Origin: Yoonia sp.
Lineage (GTDB): Bacteria > Pseudomonadota > Alphaproteobacteria > Rhodobacterales > Rhodobacteraceae
Length of the DNA stretch: 12,836 bases
Assembly (NCBI GenBank): GCA_028822885.1
Contig: JAPKCP010000061.1
Span: 1-12,836 of the forward strand
Direction of reading: 5' to 3'
Below, piece by piece: positions 1-7,314 of this stretch. Below the pieces are notes generated by a model. The model was not told the origin of the DNA. It made no database searches and worked only from the letters and a program-made list of their open reading frames with translations. Position 1 is the stretch's first letter. Each line of letters opens with the position of its first letter. The translations under genes were made by a program, and so were the position numbers.

Positions 1-616
1 TCTGGATATTTGGCTTCCAGATCAGCTTCGTACTGTCACTTTCCCCCAACTCAGCTTCAAGCGCTGTGGAAACTTCGTGCAAATCAGTGTCGCCAGTGTA
101 GATGACATGACCATCTTCGTCGCTTTCAACGTCTTCGGCGCCCGCCTCAAGTGCGGCCATCATCACGGTGTCCGCATCACCAACTGACGCTGGGAATGAA
201 ACAGCACCTTTGCGGTCAAACATGAACCCAACAGACCCTGTTTCACCCAAATTACCCCCGTTCTTCGTGAACGTTGATCGTACCGTGGACGCTGTCCGGT
301 TGCGGTTATCAGTCATCGCCTCGACAATCACGGCTACACCGTTCGGGCCATAACCTTCATACCGGATTTCGTCGTAGTTTTCACCCTCACCACCAACGGC
401 TTTGTTGATCGCACGATCAATCACGTCCTTGGGCACAGAAACGGATTTTGCTTCCTTCACGGCCATGCGCAGCCGCGGATTTTTGTCGGGATCAGGGTCG
501 CCCATTTTCGCGGCAACAGTGATTTCTTTGCTCATCTTAGAAAACACCTTGGCCCGGAGTTTATCCTGACGCCCCTTACGGTGCTGAATATTTGCCCATT
601 TTGAGTGGCCCGCCAT
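1..616 (-). CDS. yebC: YebC/PmpR family protein (TACO1-like), partial at window edge
   Basis: The reading frame starts at ATG 616 and runs off the left edge, giving 205 residues of a family that is usually about 245-250. The N-terminus is the family signature [18 protein letters not shown], followed by [14 protein letters not shown] and, near residues 85-95, [12 protein letters not shown], then TASTVRSTF and GSVGFMF, all conserved in YebC proteins. Members are cytosolic. They were first described as DNA-binding transcriptional regulators and have more recently been linked to translation at proline-rich stretches; which role applies here cannot be told from sequence. A ribosome binding site AAAGGGGA lies about 8 nt before the ATG. 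The gene follows the SLC13 permease on the same strand after 135 bp and may have its own promoter. Identification is secure; only the C-terminal ~40 residues are missing, because of the window limit. Confidence 0.96.
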   Translation of the reverse strand, partial: MAGHSKWANIQHRKGRQDKLRAKVFSKMSKEITVAAKMGDPDPDKNPRLRMAVKEAKSVSVPKDVIDRAINKAVGGEGENYDEIRYEGYGPNGVAVIVEAMTDNRNRTASTVRSTFTKNGGNLGETGSVGFMFDRKGAVSFPASVGDADTVMMAALEAGAEDVESDEDGHVIYTGDTDLHEVSTALEAELGESDSTKLIWKPNIQ

Positions 617-666
617 GGGATATCCCCTTTGTCTTAGGTGTCAGATGCATACAATAAATTTGTGCC

Positions 667-696
667 TCTATAGGGCAACGTTCGGGTCTGTTGCAA
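667..696 (-). promoter_or_regulatory. Possible sigma70-type promoter for yebC
   Basis: Read on the minus strand, TTGCAA (696-691) is followed after 18 nt by TATAGA (672-667), or after 17 nt by CTATAG (673-668). Each element matches the housekeeping consensus only in part. The position, about 50 nt ahead of the yebC ATG at 616, is plausible. The rest of the 617-751 gap shows only a weak 4-bp GGGG/CCCC hairpin (706-719) without a T-run, so no clear terminator separates yebC from the permease gene upstream. Confidence 0.3.
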
Positions 697-751
697 TGTC
701 GTTTGGGGGCACAGTCCCCGTGCGCCGAAGTCCCTTAGGGTCAAAAGTCGC

Positions 752-2533
752 TTAAAGAGGCCAGATGAACGGAATAACGAACGAAACAATCGGTGCAAGG
801 GATAGGTTCAGAGGAACGCCAAACTTCAGAAAATCCGTAAATTTATAGCCACCGGGGCCATAAACGAGCGTATTTGTCTGATAGCCAATGGGGGTCGCAA
901 AACTGGCCGAAGCGGCAACCATAACAGCAACAACCAAGGGCCGTGCGTCGACACCCAAAGCCGAGGCAAGCCCAATGGCGATGGGCGTCATAACGACAGC
1001 CACGGCGTTATTGCTAACTAGTTCGGTCAGGATGCTTGAAAAAAGGTACACCGCCAACACAACAAAAAAGGGCGGAAGCGTCAGCATCACAGGCGAGAGT
1101 GCATCCGCCACGAGGGCCACCGCCCCAGATGATTGCAGCGCCGCACCGACGCCAAGCATCGCAAAAATGAGCGCTAACAGGCGACCATCGACATATGAAA
1201 ATGCCTCTTCCGCGTCGATACATCCGGTCATTAAAACAACCGTGACCCCGATCATTGCCAGCATCAGAATTGGGGCAACATTTAACGCTGCAAGCACGAC
1301 CACAGCCAACAAGACCGCTATCGCGACCCAAGATTTCTCGCGACGGTAGGCCCGCGCGGATGGTTTTGACACGTCACCAAGGTTCATGTCATCGGACAAG
1401 CGTTGGATATCCTCAGGCGTCCCTTCAAGCAAAAGCGTATCGCCAACTTTTACCACAATATCATCAATTTGACGGTCGATGTTCGCATCCTGTCTGTGAA
1501 CCGCGAGCGTATAAACAGCATACCTGCGACGCAAACGCAGCGAAGCAAGCGAGCGCCCGACCATGCGGCAGTTTGGCGTGATCAAAACCTCGACAGTGGT
1601 CGTTTCCACAGCTGAAACCTGATCAACGCGGCGTAATTCTTTTGTGGCCTGCAGGGACAAGAGTTCCGTCATCGCCGTTCGCAAGATCACGCGATCACCA
1701 ACTTGCAGTTCAACGGCACCCATATTTCGCCGCAACGACGCATCACCGCGCACAATATCAATCAGGCGCACGCCGTCGCGCTGAAACAGCTTCACATCAG
1801 TGGCTTGCCGCCCAATTAAGTTACTTTCGGGAGGGATCACCGCCTCTGAAAAGAAGCGCATTTTGGACCGATCTGACAGCATCTGACCCATCGATGATCT
1901 GTCCGGTAGCAGCCTCGGCCCTGCAATGTAGAGATAAAGAAACGTCCAAAGTACGACGACAATGCCAATCGGTGTGATCTCAAGGATCGAGAACGGCTCA
2001 AGACCCGACGCCCGTGCGACACCATCGACAAGCAAGTTTGTCGACGTCCCAATAAGCGTCAATGTCCCACCAACAATTGCTGCATAGCTCAGCGGGATCA
2101 ACAGCTTAGATGCTGATGTACCAAGGGTACGCGCCAGTTGGATGAACACAGGGATCATGACAACAACCAGTGGCGTATTGTTCATGATCGCGCTGGCAAA
2201 TGCCACAAACACAAGGGAGCCGCCAATCGCCCGTGCGGGATTGATCTTTGCTTGTCTTTCCACAATTTCGGTAAACGCATTCAACGCACCTGTCCGAACC
2301 AGCGCACCGACAATGATAAACATGGCTGCAATCGTCCACGGTGCGGGATTGGCGAGCGCAATGACCGCATCATCATAAGACAGCACGCCCGTGACCAATA
2401 AGACCGAGACGCCGATCATCGCGACGACCTCTGTCGGGTACACCTCACGCAAGAACATGCCAAACATGCCAACGACAACTGCGAGTGTCAGCAAGGCTGC
2501 TTGAAGATCAGATAATGTTAGTAGATCGGTCAT
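752..2533 (-). CDS. SLC13 (DASS)-family anion permease with two TrkA-C domains
   Basis: This is a 593-residue inner-membrane protein of the SLC13 / divalent anion:sodium symporter type, a family that moves sulfate or dicarboxylates with a cation. Hydrophobic helices fill residues ~10-210, including MNNTPLVVVMIP (118-129) and IGTSTNLLVDG (161-171), the Asn-Thr hairpin motifs of the family. A soluble insert of ~225-385 contains two TrkA-C (RCK_C) repeats, each ending in a VGD-type turn (278-280 and 363-365). The second membrane half (~400-593) has LVSNNAVAVVMTP (505-517) and TPIGYQTNTLVYGPGGY (547-563). A GTG three bases upstream could also start it, but ATG 2533 has AAAAGG seven bases before it. 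It lies 58 bp after ymdB and is probably co-transcribed. The insert suggests regulation by a small ligand. The substrate is unknown; sulfate is a common annotation for this architecture but is not shown here. Confidence 0.9.
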   Translation of the reverse strand: MTDLLTLSDLQAALLTLAVVVGMFGMFLREVYPTEVVAMIGVSVLLVTGVLSYDDAVIALANPAPWTIAAMFIIVGALVRTGALNAFTEIVERQAKINPARAIGGSLVFVAFASAIMNNTPLVVVMIPVFIQLARTLGTSASKLLIPLSYAAIVGGTLTLIGTSTNLLVDGVARASGLEPFSILEITPIGIVVVLWTFLYLYIAGPRLLPDRSSMGQMLSDRSKMRFFSEAVIPPESNLIGRQATDVKLFQRDGVRLIDIVRGDASLRRNMGAVELQVGDRVILRTAMTELLSLQATKELRRVDQVSAVETTTVEVLITPNCRMVGRSLASLRLRRRYAVYTLAVHRQDANIDRQIDDIVVKVGDTLLLEGTPEDIQRLSDDMNLGDVSKPSARAYRREKSWVAIAVLLAVVVLAALNVAPILMLAMIGVTVVLMTGCIDAEEAFSYVDGRLLALIFAMLGVGAALQSSGAVALVADALSPVMLTLPPFFVVLAVYLFSSILTELVSNNAVAVVMTPIAIGLASALGVDARPLVVAVMVAASASFATPIGYQTNTLVYGPGGYKFTDFLKFGVPLNLSLAPIVSFVIPFIWPL

Positions 2534-2591
2534 CACCTTGCCTTTTATCCGCTACGCAGTGTTGCGCTTTGCGGACAGGCTTGCAAGCTGA

Positions 2592-3407
2592 TCAGACAGG
2601 ACCCGCTTGGGCAAGTCGCCCGCCTTGACGTACCATTTCGACACGCGTGGCTTTTCCAGTGAGATCATCTGTCTCAACGTATAGACCGCTCAGCGTGGCT
2701 ACGTCGGCAGCAGGCGTAAACCGGGCTTTGGGCATACCAGTGATAAACCGACGCAGCGGTTCTTCTTTGTCCATACCGATCACAGAGTTGTAGTCACCAC
2801 ACATGCCAGCATCGGACAAATAGGCTGTCCCGCGCGGCAAAATCATCGCGTCTGCGGTGGGCACATGGGTGTGCGTCCCAACCACAATGCTGGCACGTCC
2901 ATCACAAAAATGCCCAGTGGCCATTTTCTCAGACGTTGCTTCACAATGGATATCGACAAGGCTGGCCTGCACTTGGCCGCCGATGGGATATTGGCGCAGC
3001 GTCGCGTCGAGGGCGGAAAACGGGTCATCAAATGGACGCTTCATAAAGACCTGACCAAGCACCTGCGCGACTAAAACCTTACGACCACGCGTTGCTTCAA
3101 ACACGCGCGCACCGACGCCAGGCGCTTTCTTTGAGAAATTGAGCGGCCGCAGAATGCGCGGCTCTTTATCAATATAAGTGAGCATGTCTTTTTGATCAAA
3201 GGCGTGATCGCCAAGCGTCACAACATCTGCACCAGCCGCAAAGATCAGCTGTGCATGCGGGCCAGATAGCCCCATGCCAGAGGTCGCATTTTCACCGTTG
3301 ACCACGACAAAATCGAGCGCCCACTCTTTGCGTAAACGCGGCAGGTGGTCTGTGATAGCCGTTCGGCCTGCGCGCCCCATGACGTCGCCAAGAAAGAGGA
3401 TTTTCAT
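2592..3407 (-). CDS. YmdB/TIGR00282-family metallophosphoesterase
   Basis: This 271-residue cytosolic protein has the normal family length and belongs to the YmdB group of calcineurin-like phosphoesterases. Characterised members hydrolyse 2',3'-cyclic nucleotides using two metal ions, and in Bacillus influence biofilm and motility decisions. Visible metal or active-site positions are D8 (FLGDVMGRAGR), E39-N40 (NGEN), H68, H154 (VDIHCEA) and H179/H181 (GTHTHVPTAD). The second metal motif, normally Gly-Asn-His, reads Gly-Asp-His at 66-68, so an expected Asn ligand is Asp. The start ATG 3407 is preceded by AAGGGGAG close to the codon. The gene sits 70 bp after the folate cyclo-ligase, across a pair of palindromes, and before the permease. 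Family assignment is firm; the substrate is inferred from homologs. Confidence 0.93.
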   Translation of the reverse strand: MKILFLGDVMGRAGRTAITDHLPRLRKEWALDFVVVNGENATSGMGLSGPHAQLIFAAGADVVTLGDHAFDQKDMLTYIDKEPRILRPLNFSKKAPGVGARVFEATRGRKVLVAQVLGQVFMKRPFDDPFSALDATLRQYPIGGQVQASLVDIHCEATSEKMATGHFCDGRASIVVGTHTHVPTADAMILPRGTAYLSDAGMCGDYNSVIGMDKEEPLRRFITGMPKARFTPAADVATLSGLYVETDDLTGKATRVEMVRQGGRLAQAGPV

Positions 3408-3431
3408 CGCTCCCCTTTATGGGCTTGTCAT

Positions 3432-3473
3432 CGAATTTTCTAGAAAATTCGTACGATTTTTCGCGAAAAATCG
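3432..3473. repeat. Two tandem, related perfect palindromes (20 bp each)
   Basis: CGAATTTTCTAGAAAATTCG (3432-3451) and CGATTTTTCGCGAAAAATCG (3454-3473) are each perfectly self-complementary and are separated only by TA. They match at 16 of 20 positions. The four differences form two symmetric pairs (positions 4/17 and 10/11), so symmetry is kept while sequence changes. The element begins 4 bases past the stop of the folate cyclo-ligase and ends 24 bases before the ymdB start, so it would be transcribed between these two genes. As RNA it could form two A/U-rich hairpins; as DNA it could be a double operator. There is no T-run, so a classic terminator is unlikely. Confidence 0.9.
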
Positions 3474-3477
3474 GCGT

Positions 3478-4035
3478 CTAGCAAGATGGTTGGATTACAC
3501 CATGTTCTGTAACGATTAAATCGAGCGGCTGATCGGTGGATTCAAGCGGTAAGTCTGCTGATTCCTGATCCGCGTAGGCAAACCCAATGGCCAAAGTCGG
3601 TTGCACCGCCCGCAACTGTTCCAGCGTTCGGTCATAGAATCCCCCACCATAGCCCAAACGCCCACCATTGCGATCAAACGCGACCAGCGGGACGATCACA
3701 ATCTCGGGCGTAATCCAATTGCCTGTTTCAGGTATCGCCGCTCCAAACGCGCCCGCGATCATCTCGCAATCCGGCGTCCATTGCCTGAACTTTAAGGGCT
3801 GCCCAGCGCCAAGAATAACAGGGACCCCGACCACCCCGTGCGCTGCCGCTTCTTCCATCGCACCCGTCGGGTCAATTTCAGTCCGCATGGCCATGTAGCT
3901 TGCCACCGGAACACCCCGATATCCTGCAAGCACTTCCGACAAATAGCCAGCCGTACCCTGCCCCAACGCATGTGCGGTTTTGCGCCGTGCAAACGCGGCT
4001 TTGCGGGCGTCATCTTTCCTTGCGGCCAAATCCAT
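3478..4035 (-). CDS. 5-formyltetrahydrofolate cyclo-ligase (MTHFS)
   Basis: The 185-residue product fits the 5-FCL family. The enzyme uses Mg-ATP to convert 5-formyl-THF to 5,10-methenyl-THF in cytosolic one-carbon metabolism. Seen in the sequence are a basic N-terminal helix (ARKDDARKAAFARRK), the R-T-E-I-D segment at 51-55, and the diagnostic ATP/folate-site block VPLVAFDRNGGRLGYGGGFY at 115-134, followed by DR. A longer frame opens with TTG at 4047. I prefer ATG 4035 because it overlaps the mgtE stop as TGATG, which suggests translational coupling. No strong separate ribosome binding site is visible, in keeping with coupling. In many bacteria the gene lies beside zapA or the 6S RNA gene; neither is seen here. 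The two palindromes at 3432-3473 follow directly. Confidence 0.93.
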   Translation of the reverse strand: MDLAARKDDARKAAFARRKTAHALGQGTAGYLSEVLAGYRGVPVASYMAMRTEIDPTGAMEEAAAHGVVGVPVILGAGQPLKFRQWTPDCEMIAGAFGAAIPETGNWITPEIVIVPLVAFDRNGGRLGYGGGFYDRTLEQLRAVQPTLAIGFAYADQESADLPLESTDQPLDLIVTEHGVIQPSC

Positions 4036-5420
4036 CAAAGCAACCAAACTGCGGCGAGGCCCAAGAATGCAAAGAAACCAACCACGTCCGTCACAGTCGT
4101 CACAAAAGCGCCAGAGGCTAGTGCGGGATCGACCCCTACTTTTTCAAGCACCACTGGCACCATCGTCCCCGCAAGACCCGCGACGACCATGTTTATGATC
4201 ATCGCAACAGCAATCACCACACCAAGCACTGGTTCACTGAACCAAACTGCCCCAATGACGCCCATCACAACCGCAAAAATCGCACCATTGATTAGACCAA
4301 CAAGGGCTTCACGACGAATGACCCGCCAAACGTTTGAACTTGTGAGATCGCGTGTCGCGATCGCGCGCACAGCAACGGTCAATGATTGCGTCCCCGCATT
4401 CCCCCCCATGGAGGCGACAATCGGCATCAAGACCGCCAAAGCAACTAATTCTTCAATCGTGCCTTCAAATAGTGAAATCACAAGCGACGCAAAGATCGCC
4501 GTGACCAGATTTACCGCGAGCCATGGGAACCGTTGCTTTGTCGTATCGATCACGCGATCCGACAGACTACCTTCACCGACACCAGCGAGGCGCATCAAGT
4601 CTTCCTCAGCTTCTTCTTCAATGAAGGCCATCGCATCATCAATGGTAATGACACCAACGATGCGGTCATCATCATCGACAACAGGTGCTGTAATCATGTG
4701 GTAGTGGTTAATTGCGTTTGCGACTTCTTCAACGTCCTGCTTGACGTTGAACGTCCGAAAGCTGTCTTCAATAATATCTTTGAGCGGCACATTCCGGCGT
4801 GTTGCCAGAATACGACCCAATGTCACATATCCCACTGCCTTCATGCGCGGATCGACAAGGATCAAATGGTAAAACTGATCAGGCAACGTGTTGTCATCGG
4901 ACCGTAGGAAATCAATCGCTTCGCCAACATTCCAGTGTTCAGGTGCGCGCACCAGTTCAACCTGCATGTGACGGCCAGCGGATTCTTCTGGGTAAGCCAG
5001 CGCTTTTTCAACAGCGACACGGTCGGGAGCCTCAAGCGCCCCCAATACGGCTTGTTGCTGCTCTGACCCAAGGTCCTCGACCAGATCAACAACGTCATCG
5101 CTATCAAGATCACGCACCGCATCTGCCAACTCGGATGGGGCGAGGCTATTAATAACCTCTTCGCGTAGATTTTCATCAAGCTCAGAGAGGATTTCGCCGT
5201 TCAACCCACCTTGCCAAAGAGTCAAAAGCTCTTTGCGACGGCGGCTGTCGATTACCTCAATCAGGTGGGCGATGTCAGCGGGATGCACAGGGTCGAGCAT
5301 GACGCTAAGTGCCGTCGAATCGCCGTTATCGACGGCCTCAAGCACCTCATCGACGAAGAGATCACTGATACCGAACGCTTCATCTTCGGCATCTGGCGTC
5401 GTTAGCTCGTTCTCGATCAT
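4035..5420 (-). CDS. mgtE: MgtE-family magnesium transporter
   Basis: This 461-residue protein has the standard MgtE layout. An acidic N-terminal superhelical domain (~20-150) ends in AYPEESAGRHM. Two CBS domains follow (~155-275), with ILVDPRMKAVGYVTLGRIL and APVVDDDDRIVGVITIDDA. A plug-like linker leads to five membrane helices (~300-461). The pore region carries LMPIVASMGGNAGTQS (331-346), and TTVTDVVGF holds D445, the counterpart of the conserved pore aspartate. MgtE is a dimeric, Mg2+-gated channel of the inner membrane in which the soluble domains close the pore when Mg2+ is high. TTG 5462 would add 14 residues, but ATG 5420 has an AGGGGG site five bases before it and an extended -10 element just upstream. 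No Mg2+-sensing riboswitch could fit in the ~20-nt leader. It leads the minus-strand series into the cyclo-ligase. Confidence 0.96.
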   Translation of the reverse strand: MIENELTTPDAEDEAFGISDLFVDEVLEAVDNGDSTALSVMLDPVHPADIAHLIEVIDSRRRKELLTLWQGGLNGEILSELDENLREEVINSLAPSELADAVRDLDSDDVVDLVEDLGSEQQQAVLGALEAPDRVAVEKALAYPEESAGRHMQVELVRAPEHWNVGEAIDFLRSDDNTLPDQFYHLILVDPRMKAVGYVTLGRILATRRNVPLKDIIEDSFRTFNVKQDVEEVANAINHYHMITAPVVDDDDRIVGVITIDDAMAFIEEEAEEDLMRLAGVGEGSLSDRVIDTTKQRFPWLAVNLVTAIFASLVISLFEGTIEELVALAVLMPIVASMGGNAGTQSLTVAVRAIATRDLTSSNVWRVIRREALVGLINGAIFAVVMGVIGAVWFSEPVLGVVIAVAMIINMVVAGLAGTMVPVVLEKVGVDPALASGAFVTTVTDVVGFFAFLGLAAVWLL

Positions 5421-5449
5421 AGCTGCCCCCTGAACCTTGCCTGCAACAT

Positions 5450-5458
5450 AGTATAACA
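5450..5458 (-). promoter_or_regulatory. Candidate extended -10 promoter for mgtE
   Basis: The minus strand reads TGTTATACT here: a TG dinucleotide, one base, then TATACT, which matches five of six bases of the -10 consensus. No good -35 box lies 17 bp upstream, as is common for extended -10 promoters. Transcription would start near 5443, leaving a leader of about 23 nt that holds the AGGGGG ribosome binding site. This argues against the longer mgtE frame starting at 5462. Confidence 0.4.
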
Positions 5459-5520
5459 CCAACTGTTCACAATGGGTTTCACCGATTTACGCCCACCGAT
5501 TTCAAACGTAGACATGGGAA

Positions 5521-6810
5521 ATGGATAAATATCTGCTTCTTGGCCAAACTCTACATTTTAGCGGCAACCCGCTTGTTGCCGCTTGGGCGGACGTCACTCA
5601 CCATAATAGCGCCGGGGGCGTCTTAATTGCCGGTGATCGCATTGTGGCAGTGGGTGATGGCCTGACGCTGAAAGCGACGCACCCGGATGCCACGATTGTG
5701 GACTATGCGGATGCATTGATCCACGCGGGTTTTGTTGACGCCCACATGCATTATCCCCAAACGCGGATCATCGCGAGTTGGGGAAAGCAGCTGATTGATT
5801 GGCTCAATACCTACACCTTTCCGGAAGAATCCAAGTTCGGCGACCGTGCCTATGCAGATGCAGTCGCGGCTGACACGCTCGATTTCGCATTGGCTAATGG
5901 CACCACAACGCTGACCAGTTTTTGCACCATTCATCCAGAAAGTGTTGATGCCTTCTTTCATGCGGCCGCCCAGCGCAACATGGCCGTGGTTGCAGGCAAG
6001 ACCTGTATGGACCGCAATGCGCCCGACACGTTGGTCGACACGGCCCAATCTGCGTATGATGACAGCAAAGCATTGCTTAGCAAATGGCATGGGACAGGCC
6101 GCGCAACCTACGCGATTACGCCACGATTTTCGCCAACGTCGACACCCGACCAACTCAGCGCATTGGGTGCACTTTGGGCCGAAAACCCAGATTGCCTGAT
6201 GCAAACCCATCTGAGCGAACAACATCCCGAAATTGCTTGGGTCAAAGACTTGTTCCCTACCGCCCGCGACTATCTTGATACCTATGAAACACACGGCCTG
6301 CTTGGTGCAAAAGGAATTTACGGTCATTCAATTCATCTGGAGCCTCGCGAAATTTCGCGACTGGGCGAGGTTGGGTCTGCGATCGCGCATTGCCCAACAT
6401 CCAACACATTTATTGGGTCAGGGTTATGCGATGTTCTTGGCCTTGCACGCGCTGGTGTGGCGATGGGTCTTGCCACCGATACAGGCGGCGGATCGTCATT
6501 TTCCATGCTACGGACGATGGCCGCGGCCTATGAGGTCGGGCAGTTGCGCGGGGATGTTTTGCACGCAGCACAACTGATGTGGCTGGCGACCGAAGGATCA
6601 GCTGCGACACTTCATCAGCAAGGTCAAATTGGACACCTCGGTGCGGGTGCGATGGCCGATATAACAGTATTAGACCTCGCGGCCACACCCGTCATTACGC
6701 AGCGCAGCCGCACGGCAGAAACATTCTGGGACCAATTATTCCCAACAATTATGATGGGTGATGATCGATCCATCAAAGATGTGTGGGTGGCGGGTCAGCG
6801 CGTCGTCTAG
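5521..6810 (+). CDS. guaD: Guanine deaminase
   Basis: The 429-residue product is an amidohydrolase-superfamily guanine deaminase, which converts guanine to xanthine and ammonia in the cytosol using one zinc. Metal ligands are visible as H75/H77 (GFVDAHMHYPQT), H230 (QTHLSEQ), H269 (GHSIHL) and D320 (ATDTGGGSS). The family-typical segments LIDWLNTYTFPEE (91-103) and TPRFSPTST (200-208) separate it from other deaminases. The start must be ATG 5521: an in-frame TAG lies at 5509 and no other start codon falls between. Its ribosome binding site is poor (GGGAA only two bases away). A four-codon frame, ATG GGA AAT GGA TAA, begins at 5514 and overlaps the start. The gene diverges from mgtE and converges on the CAP lipoprotein gene with a shared CTAG stop. 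Confidence 0.94.
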   Translation: MDKYLLLGQTLHFSGNPLVAAWADVTHHNSAGGVLIAGDRIVAVGDGLTLKATHPDATIVDYADALIHAGFVDAHMHYPQTRIIASWGKQLIDWLNTYTFPEESKFGDRAYADAVAADTLDFALANGTTTLTSFCTIHPESVDAFFHAAAQRNMAVVAGKTCMDRNAPDTLVDTAQSAYDDSKALLSKWHGTGRATYAITPRFSPTSTPDQLSALGALWAENPDCLMQTHLSEQHPEIAWVKDLFPTARDYLDTYETHGLLGAKGIYGHSIHLEPREISRLGEVGSAIAHCPTSNTFIGSGLCDVLGLARAGVAMGLATDTGGGSSFSMLRTMAAAYEVGQLRGDVLHAAQLMWLATEGSAATLHQQGQIGHLGAGAMADITVLDLAATPVITQRSRTAETFWDQLFPTIMMGDDRSIKDVWVAGQRVV

Positions 6811-7298
6811 CAGGGCAAGGCGAAGACAAGCGTCCAAGTATCGCCGACACGCCCAATACCATAGCTGGCGTAATCGCTATTGAGCAGATTGCGTCGATGA
6901 CCGGGCGAAGCCATCCAAGCAGCGACCACTTCTTCGACTGAATTTTGGCCTTGCGCGATGTTTTCGCCTATCCCGCAGTTCGTGATACCAGCGTTGCGTA
7001 CGCGGGCTTGGGCACGTTGGCCGCTACGATCAACATGTGACAAATACCCGTTTGCTGCCATATCCTGACTATGCTCCAAAGCGATCCTATCCAGACTTGA
7101 ATTTGACCGAAGTGCCTGCAGCCCTTGGCTTGCCCGCAATGCGGTAAATTGCTGATCAAAGGAACGAATTGCCGGGGCTGTCGTTGGCAAAGGAGATTCC
7201 TGTGGAGAGGTTTGACCAGATGATATCGTTACAGGAATCGGGATAGGGACACATCCCATCAACGTGGCAACAACTGGAAGCAAATAAAATGTCTTCAT
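6807..7298 (-). CDS. CAP/SCP-domain lipoprotein
   Basis: The 163-residue product begins with a lipoprotein signal MKTFYLLPVVATLMGC: a short charged start, a hydrophobic run and a lipobox with Cys16. A Pro/Ser/Thr-rich linker (17-45) follows, then a bacterial CAP domain (CAP/SCP/PR1 superfamily, ~46-163). The CAP cavity residues appear as H88 (YLSHVD), E112 (GIGENIAQG) and H134 (SPGHRRNLL); H76 lies in EHSQDMA. C108 and C163 could form a disulfide. The protein should be anchored in the envelope; the molecular role of bacterial CAP proteins is largely unknown. ATG 7298 is preferred over a longer frame from 7325 because GGAG lies eight bases before it and the signal peptide then begins correctly. 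It is 16 bp after the 8-oxoguanine deaminase stop and is probably the last gene of that operon. Confidence 0.9.
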   Translation of the reverse strand: MKTFYLLPVVATLMGCVPIPIPVTISSGQTSPQESPLPTTAPAIRSFDQQFTALRASQGLQALRSNSSLDRIALEHSQDMAANGYLSHVDRSGQRAQARVRNAGITNCGIGENIAQGQNSVEEVVAAWMASPGHRRNLLNSDYASYGIGRVGDTWTLVFALPC

Positions 7299-7314
7299 AG
7301 AAAAGGCTCCATAT

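Noticed and set aside
706..719. GGGG-CACAGT-CCCC hairpin between the permease gene and yebC
   Set aside because: Only a 4-bp stem and no T-run, so it is not a convincing terminator.
3838..4704. 288-codon plus-strand frame opposite mgtE and the cyclo-ligase
   Set aside because: It is a shadow of two well-supported minus-strand genes; its product is Thr/Ser/Arg-rich and low in complexity, with no family features.
5421..5520. Possible Mg2+-sensing riboswitch ahead of mgtE
   Set aside because: The spacer to the divergent guaD gene is only ~100 bp and the predicted leader ~23 nt, far too short for an M-box, and no conserved core is seen.
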